Positions 61,692 through 64,000 of a DNA stretch of 64,000 bases are shown one piece after another. The DNA comes from Aquimarina sp. MMG016. Lineage in GTDB: Bacteria; Bacteroidota; Bacteroidia; Flavobacteriales; Flavobacteriaceae. The stretch lies in contig NZ_JAGJEA010000004.1 of the NCBI RefSeq assembly GCF_018100805.1, positions 248,001 through 312,000 of the forward strand, given 5' to 3'. The position numbers were made by a program, and so were the translations under genes. The number at the start of each line of letters is the position of its first letter. The first letter of the stretch is position 1. The notes below the pieces were generated by a model that was not told the DNA's origin, did not search any database, and saw nothing but the letters and a program-made list of their open reading frames with translations.

Positions 61692-62786
61692 ATGCAAATA
61701 AAAGACGTTATACAACACCTTGAAGCTATGGCACCATCCACTTATGCAGAAGATTTTGATAATGTTGGTTTATTGGTTGGAGACCCAAACACTAAAGTAA
61801 CAGGAATTTTAGTAACCCTGGATACTTTAGAAAGTATAATTGATGAAGCCATAGAAAAGCAATGTAATATGATTGTCAGTTTCCATCCAATAGTATTTAA
61901 AGGCATCAAAAAATTTAATGGTAGCAATTATGTAGAACGTGTGGTGATGAAAGCCATTAAAAATGATATTGCAATTTTTGCAATTCACACTGCTTTGGAT
62001 AATGCATTGCACGGTGTTAATGATATGATGTGTGAGCAATTGGGATTATTAAATCGAAAAATTCTTATTCCACAAAGCGAAAACATAAAAAAGCTAATCA
62101 CTTTTGCTCCGATAGCAGAAGCTGAATCATTACGAACAAAATTGTTTGAAGCTGGAGCAGGGACTATTGGTAACTATGACAATTGTAGTTTCTCTTCAGA
62201 AGGAGTAGGAACATTCAAAGCTTCAGAAAAGGCAAACCCTTCGATCGGAGAAATCGGAAAAACACATCACGAAAAAGAAACTCAAATCCAGGTTACATAT
62301 CCAAAACATAATGAAAGCAAAATCTTAAAAACTCTTTTTGATAATCATTCTTATGAAGAAGTCGCTTATGAGATTATTACTTTAGAGAATAAAAATCAAA
62401 ATATTGGTATGGGTATGATTGGAGAACTACCTGAAGAAATGGAGGAGCAAGATTTTCTAACATACCTAAAAAAAACTTTTAAAACCGGATGTGTAAGACA
62501 TTCTGCTTTACTTAATAAGCCAATAAAAAAAGTAGCCGTTTTAGGTGGTAGCGGTAGTTTTGCTATCAAAAATGCTCAACGCGCTGGCGCAGATACTTTT
62601 ATCACCGCCGATCTAAAATATCATCAGTTTTATGAAGCAGAAGGAAAACTAATTTTAGCAGATATTGGACATTATGAAAGCGAACAATACACAAAAAACT
62701 TAATTGTTAGTTATCTTAGAAAAAAAATCAGTAATTTTGCAATCATTTTATCGGATATAAATACCAATCCTATTCAATATTTTTAA
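61692..62786 (+). CDS. NIF3/DUF34-family dinuclear metal-binding protein
   Basis: 364 residues. IKDVIQHLEAMAPSTYAEDFDNVGLLVGDP at the N-terminus and MIVSFHPIVFKGIKK, IAIFAIHTALDNALHGVNDMMCEQLG, then C-terminal GGSGSFAIKNAQRAGADTFITADLKYHQFYEAEGKLILADIGHYESE. His in FHP and IHTALD and the C-terminal GHYESE are metal ligands in known structures. It carries the inserted PII-like domain in the middle (about 125-260), the long-form layout. Proposed GTP cyclohydrolase I type 2 activity is not settled. Cotranscribed with the next gene, three bases apart. Confidence 0.9.
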   Translation: MQIKDVIQHLEAMAPSTYAEDFDNVGLLVGDPNTKVTGILVTLDTLESIIDEAIEKQCNMIVSFHPIVFKGIKKFNGSNYVERVVMKAIKNDIAIFAIHTALDNALHGVNDMMCEQLGLLNRKILIPQSENIKKLITFAPIAEAESLRTKLFEAGAGTIGNYDNCSFSSEGVGTFKASEKANPSIGEIGKTHHEKETQIQVTYPKHNESKILKTLFDNHSYEEVAYEIITLENKNQNIGMGMIGELPEEMEEQDFLTYLKKTFKTGCVRHSALLNKPIKKVAVLGGSGSFAIKNAQRAGADTFITADLKYHQFYEAEGKLILADIGHYESEQYTKNLIVSYLRKKISNFAIILSDINTNPIQYF

Positions 62787-62789
62787 AAT

Positions 62790-63566
62790 ATGGCAAAGAA
62801 AGAAGTTACTGTTGAGCAAAAATTAAGAGCATTATATGATTTGCAATTAATTGACTCTAGAGTTGATGAGATCAGAAACGTACGTGGAGAACTACCTTTA
62901 GAAGTAGAAGATCTTGAAGATGAAGTAGCCGGATTAAACAAAAGACTAGAAAAATTAAACAATGATCTTGAAACTATTGACGAAGGTATCAAGAACAAGA
63001 AAAATTTAATAGAAGAAGCCAAGGCGCTGATCAAAAAATACGGAGAGCAACAAAAAAATGTACGTAATAATCGTGAATATAACTCTCTAAGCAAAGAAGT
63101 TGAATTTCAGGAATTAGAAATTCAATTAGCAGAAAAACACATCAAAGAGCACAAAGCTCAGATTGTTCAGAAAAACGAAATCATCGATCAGACTAAAGGT
63201 AAACTTACTGAACGAAACGAACACCTTTCTCATAAAAAAGGTGAACTAGATGCTATTTTAGCCGAAACCGAAAAAGAAGAGCAGGCACTTATTTCTAAGT
63301 CAGAAGATTACCAGAAAGAAATCGAAGAAAGACTGGTTACAGCATATAAAAGAATTAGAAAAAATGTAAAGAATGGATTAGCTGTTGTACCTATCGAGCG
63401 TGGAGCTTCTGGAGGATCATTTTTTACTATTCCACCACAAGTTCAGATGGAGATTGCTTCTCGCAAGAAAATAATCACAGATGAGCACAGTGGTAGAATC
63501 TTGGTAGATCAAGAGCTTGCTAAAGAGCAAAAGGAAAAAATGGAAGCTCTTTTTGCTAAATTGTAA
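62790..63566 (+). CDS. Coiled-coil protein related to C4-type zinc-ribbon (DUF164) family, lacking the cysteines
   Basis: 258 residues. A long antiparallel coiled coil (about 5-185) is followed by a C-terminal segment in the position of the zinc ribbon: RGASGGSFFTIPPQVQMEIASRKKIITDEHSGRILV. In zinc-ribbon members this has CxxC...CxxC, but here all four cysteines are replaced and the whole protein contains none. The fold may be kept without metal. Predicted to interact with nucleic acid or its partner NIF3-like protein, which is encoded immediately upstream, as it often is. Confidence 0.83.
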   Translation: MAKKEVTVEQKLRALYDLQLIDSRVDEIRNVRGELPLEVEDLEDEVAGLNKRLEKLNNDLETIDEGIKNKKNLIEEAKALIKKYGEQQKNVRNNREYNSLSKEVEFQELEIQLAEKHIKEHKAQIVQKNEIIDQTKGKLTERNEHLSHKKGELDAILAETEKEEQALISKSEDYQKEIEERLVTAYKRIRKNVKNGLAVVPIERGASGGSFFTIPPQVQMEIASRKKIITDEHSGRILVDQELAKEQKEKMEALFAKL

Positions 63567-63590
63567 TAGAAAGACTTTAAAATTATATAT

Positions 63591-63617
63591 GGCCTCAGTT
63601 TTATACTGAGGCTTTTT
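63591..63617 (+). terminator. Rho-independent terminator
   Basis: GCCTCAGT/ACTGAGGC (63592-63599 with 63605-63612), loop TTTAT, then a TTTTTT run. It ends the NIF3-like/coiled-coil operon. Confidence 0.92.
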
Positions 63618-63632
63618 TGATTGTATTGACTA

Positions 63633-64000
63633 ATGAATCATATTTTAATCATAGGATCTGTTTGGCCGGAACCCAATTCTTCTGCTGCAGGAATCAGAAT
63701 GCTTCAGCTCATTGAATTATTTAAATCACAATACTGGAAAATCACCTTTGCCAGTCCTGCTGCAGATAGTGACCATATGATTGATCTTGAAAAAATAGGC
63801 ATAACCAAAATCACAATAGAACTCAATAATTCCAGTTTTGATGACTTTATAAAAGACTTACAACCAAACATCGTAATTTTTGATCGTTTTATGACAGAAG
63901 AACAATTTGGATGGAGAGTCACACAACACTACCCCAATGCATTAAAAATACTAAACACAGAAGACCTTCACTGCTTAAGAAAAACTAGACAAGAATGCTT
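63633..64000 (+). CDS. Glycosyltransferase-like protein, N-terminal part (runs off the window)
   Basis: 122 codons visible from ATG 63633. MNHILIIGSVWPEPNSSAAGIRMLQLIELFKS is the nucleotide-binding-like opening of GT-B glycosyltransferases (the SxxWPxP...G.R...L start). IVIFDRFMTEEQFGWRV resembles the acceptor domain's early strands. The gene is truncated by the window edge, so the sugar-donor domain is not seen. Sits directly after a terminator, and a promoter must lie in the short gap. Confidence 0.65.
   Translation, partial: MNHILIIGSVWPEPNSSAAGIRMLQLIELFKSQYWKITFASPAADSDHMIDLEKIGITKITIELNNSSFDDFIKDLQPNIVIFDRFMTEEQFGWRVTQHYPNALKILNTEDLHCLRKTRQEC

Noticed and set aside
1..64000. CRISPR array, tRNA, rRNA, insertion sequence or prophage
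   Set aside because: No regularly spaced direct repeats, no tRNA or rRNA sequences recognised, and no transposase, integrase or phage structural gene in any frame; the repeats found are short dispersed palindromes.

Overview
The window is a low-GC chromosomal segment of a Bacteroidota bacterium, most likely a marine Flavobacteriaceae (an Aquimarina-like genus is a guess from protein style, not a proven call). Reasons: recurrent TAnnTTTG boxes upstream of genes (the Bacteroidetes -7 promoter element), weak Shine-Dalgarno sequences, trp gene order E-G-D-C-F-B-A, the rsfS-ftsH-LUD-cdsA-psd-ACBP gene string, DUF1800/DUF1501 and MBOAT/SGNH groups, and delta-60 repeats. No rRNA, tRNA, CRISPR array, transposase, integrase or phage gene was found. 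It is mostly core and housekeeping DNA.

Layout. 1-3.4 kb: the tail of a sigma-54 response regulator overlapping its NtrY-like kinase, then four minus-strand rhodanese/thioredoxin genes, three with an export or lipoprotein signal. 3.4-4.7 kb: a MarR regulator with two palindromes at its promoter, and a YceI protein. 4.7-11.8 kb: a complete tryptophan operon preceded by an attenuator whose leader peptide has three consecutive Trp codons. The operon is full of small palindromic repeats in its gene gaps and even inside trpF. 11.9-14.4 kb: a small membrane protein, a delta-60 repeat protein and a uracil-DNA-glycosylase-like protein. 14.5-19 kb: an MBOAT acyltransferase with two SGNH hydrolases, probably for acylation of a surface glycan. 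20-26.7 kb: pyruvate carboxylase downstream of a TRAP transporter whose binding protein resembles 2-oxoacid binders. 26.8-30.3 kb: yaaA, a VOC protein, a cold-shock protein, rluD and a PASTA protein. 30.4-36.6 kb: ddl, coaD, a VOC protein, the DUF1800/DUF1501 pair, a small secreted protein and a methyltransferase. 36.9-42.7 kb: a SulP transporter, an M14 carboxypeptidase, a NUDIX hydrolase, pyrE, an SRPBCC protein and birA. 42.8-47.6 kb: rsfS, ftsH, a LUD protein, cdsA, psd and an acyl-CoA-binding protein. 47.7-58.2 kb: valS, DUF1573, a PDZ-retropepsin, an aminotransferase, murB, a Cys-rich anchored peptide, a sigma factor, a small basic protein, lipA and gap. 58.3-64 kb: a TPR hybrid histidine kinase, lpxK, a NIF3-like protein, a Cys-less relative of zinc-ribbon coiled-coil proteins, and the start of a glycosyltransferase-like gene.

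Most interesting points: (i) a dispersed 70-125 bp element, four copies, whose outer stem and first hairpin change in compensating ways, so a folded RNA or DNA form seems to be under selection; (ii) palindromic elements concentrated in the trp operon, two of them translated in frame inside trpF and one supplying its stop codon; (iii) the trp attenuator, with a readable antiterminator pairing; (iv) three genes (pyrE, lpxK and a TPR gene) with exactly five bases between a TAnnTTTG box and the ATG, which predicts leaderless mRNAs; (v) tandem palindromes at the marR promoter. I did not find a convincing new multi-gene defence or mobile system.
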